Below, one piece after another: positions 61,820 to 64,000 of a stretch of DNA of 64,000 nt. The notes under the pieces were generated by a model, which saw only the letters and a list, made by a program, of their open reading frames with translations, searched no databases and was not told the DNA's origin. Source of the stretch: Phoenix dactylifera. Lineage: Eukaryota; Streptophyta; Magnoliopsida; Arecales; Arecaceae. The first letter of the stretch is position 1, and the number at the start of each line of letters is the position of its first letter. A program made the position numbers and the translations under genes. The stretch spans positions 13,087,355 through 13,151,354 of the forward strand of contig NC_052397.1 in NCBI RefSeq assembly GCF_009389715.1, in the 5' to 3' direction.

Positions 61820-64000
61820 AAAATATTGTACTATGAAGAATTCCCAGAGGCATAAATTGTCCAACCTCAACCTTTATGAAATTGAAACTACTCAAGCCAG
61901 ATACTCTGAGGTTGTACATTTTATATACAATATTTCTGCTGTTATTTACGTTTATATGTGGTTCTATTGAAGCACAAATTAATTACAGAGCACTTGGTAA
62001 TGATTCTAGATGTTTTAGAGCCTTTGGGTTTGAGAAAGGGTATATTTGTTGGAGAATTAGTGTTTTGAGGTATCAAGATCTGTTATATTTATTGAAGAAT
62101 AAAAAGATGGTTAAAGGGTATATTGCAACTTATTGAAATTGTGCATCTCAAATCTAATAATAAACAGTATGTGATGCTCAAGTATATGTTTACCCATAAC
62201 AGTTGGAGCTCATTTCTATGTTTGGAGCAAGGGAGAAAGGAGGCGGAGCAATGACAATTAACTAAGATCCTACCAATGCAAAATGACAAAACTTATGTTC
62301 AGCCTTTTGATAAGCTAGTTATAATGCACGTGCAAATGCACATGGTTGCTAGTAAAGATTTAGATATATGACAAATTTTAAAAAGATGTTAGTATGGATT
62401 ATGTGCTAATATACCAAAGTCTTTGGTCGGAGGGCAGGAAAGAACTTGTTTTTGCTAATCAGCAAAACAAAAGTGACAAAAAGTGGACTCCAACAAAGCA
62501 CTATCTGCCAAGCTGTTATGGACATTGAAACCAGAGGAGAGAGGGCTTTGGAGAGATACTCATGGGGATGGCAAGAAAAAAGGATCAATGTGTAAAGGAT
62601 TTTTTATGTTATATTCTTAATGTTCATGGGCTTAAGTTTTTCTATGACCAACGAATCATTATGAAATTGAATTTTGAAGTATATGGGACTCTTTTAATGC
62701 ATAGAGTCATGGCAATCCCAAGTTGAGGAGAGTTTTTCCCTTGGCCTCTTTTCTAGAGTCCATCAGCATTAGGATCCTTCTTGTAGAAGTTCAGCATGAT
62801 AAACTTCTAAAAGAGATATTTAATTAGGCTTATAATGAGAATTGAAAACTTGGAAAACATGGCCACTTTTATATAGTGGTAGGATAACTCATCTTTTCTG
62901 ACAGTCTAAAATGCCTAAAAGTTACAATTCAAATGCTTTGCAGGTTTCTGCAAAATGCATCAAGTGGTCACAGAACCACTTCAGTAGTGCAACACATAAA
63001 CCAGTGGATATTTGTCAGTTCTGGTTGAAGAAACGACACTAATCTCAGAAACATCCGAACCAACCAAAGAGCTGTAACTTATTGTCAGTCAACCTTATGA
63101 TTATCAACTAACAGATCAAGTGAAAAAATGAAGTGGAAAAAGAGATTAGATGATCTTGTGGAATAGAAAAGCAAGTATATGGTGATCTAGTGCTTAATTG
63201 ATGCTGATACTTGGCATATTTATACGGCCAACTGCCATTCTGGGCTTGCCTCTGTTTCAAGGAGTAAGAGTCCTCATCAAATGAGTGAATGTAAGCCCCT
63301 TCTCTCATCAAGTCAAAATTGAGACGATACAAAGGGATTTTGAGCCCAAAATAGGTAGGACAAGAGGAGGAAGTGAGAGAGAATAAAGGAGCAATATGCA
63401 GGACTAATTGGGGATGGTCTGCAATGTTTGCGAGGAACTACAGGAAGGATCTAATTAGGGTTAGGTCTAACATTGCTCACTATCCCAAACATATATATGG
63501 ACATCAGTGATCGATCTTTGAGACGAAGGGCAAGTAGATGGTCAGATTGATCCAACCTAATGTTTGGTGATTGGAAAGGATAGGAGAAACAATGTTCTAA
63601 AACAAGGTTTGCCGAACCTATACCATGTGCCGTACCGGTCGCTGACCTATACGGTATGACATGGTGTACTGATCATCTGATAAGTATTCCATTTTCTTTT
63701 TTTTCTTTTTTTCATTTTTTTAGTTTTTTAATTTATTTTTATTTTTAGTATTATTTTTATCATTATGATTGATTGATTTAGTATTTTGATGTTGTTTTAT
63801 GTCTTTTTTGTCATCAAATGGACTTGAAGTACAATTAAAGTACTTATATTTGAATATACATATAATATAACAAATGGAGTCTCTTTAATGGACTTAAAGT
63901 ATAAAATATGTACCGATATCTAAAATTTTGTTGAATGTCTATGATGTCCAATTAGTTTTGGCGCAAACTAGATGCAGATTTTTTTAAAGCTTTGTTTTGG
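61820..64000. other. Presumed continuation of VSR intron 7; no exon recognised
   Basis: AT-rich DNA. A CCGTACCGGTC/TATACGGTATG-rich patch at about 63625-63665 followed by T-rich DNA looks like an old dispersed repeat. I looked for the next EGF-repeat exon of the receptor and did not find it. Confidence 0.5.

Noticed and set aside
61038..64000. Search for the remaining VSR exons
   Set aside because: No segment with the expected Cys/Gly-rich EGF pattern and splice sites was found, so the gene is taken to continue beyond the window rather than being truncated.

Overview
The window is nuclear DNA from a flowering plant, most likely a monocot and plausibly a palm. Genes are spread out, have long introns (up to 4.6 kb), and sit in AT-rich intergenic DNA full of retrotransposons. 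The monocot call rests on the GC-rich 5' ends of several genes and on the transposon types. No database search could be run, so the species is not established.

Layout. 1-6.7 kb: AT-rich intergenic DNA with microsatellites and transposon scraps. 6.7-10.5 kb (+): a three-exon gene for a secreted protein with a shortened GH17-like region, a proline-rich linker and an X8 (CBM43) callose-binding domain. 10.7-11.4 kb: a degenerate repeat cluster holding a well-preserved initiator tRNA-Met gene (-) and a broken copy. 12.3-15.3 kb (+): a 5'-truncated, frameshifted L1-type LINE with a poly(A) tail and an 11-bp target-site duplication. 18.2-22.6 kb (+): a four-exon DUF936 gene with a frameshifting deletion in exon 1 and an antisense LINE relic in intron 3. 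23.85-34.24 kb: a complete, very young Ty3/gypsy chromovirus (Tekay/Del-like) with 2.9-kb LTRs, TTTTG target-site duplications and an intact 1497-codon polyprotein. 35.3-37.7 kb (+): a DYW-class PPR gene, apparent ortholog of Arabidopsis At1g25360, with a one-base deletion just before the DYW region. 44.5-48.6 kb (-): a small multi-exon gene for a short coiled-coil protein, found by joining five short exons whose phases agree. 49.9-50.9 kb: a diverged direct duplication. 52-53.8 kb (-): two LINE 3'-end relics. 54.4 kb to the right edge (+): the first seven exons of a vacuolar sorting receptor gene, with the rest outside the window; a Tourist-like MITE lies in intron 1 and a second MITE-like element lies downstream of exon 7.

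The genes do not form an operon or an evident pathway. By family they act in separate places: cell wall/plasmodesmata (X8 protein), organelle RNA editing (PPR-DYW), post-Golgi sorting (VSR), translation initiation (tRNA), and unknown processes (DUF936, the small coiled-coil protein). The most interesting leads are the small split gene, a candidate intron inside the LTR leader that would remove the internal poly(A) signal, and the reading-frame breaks in two otherwise well-preserved genes.
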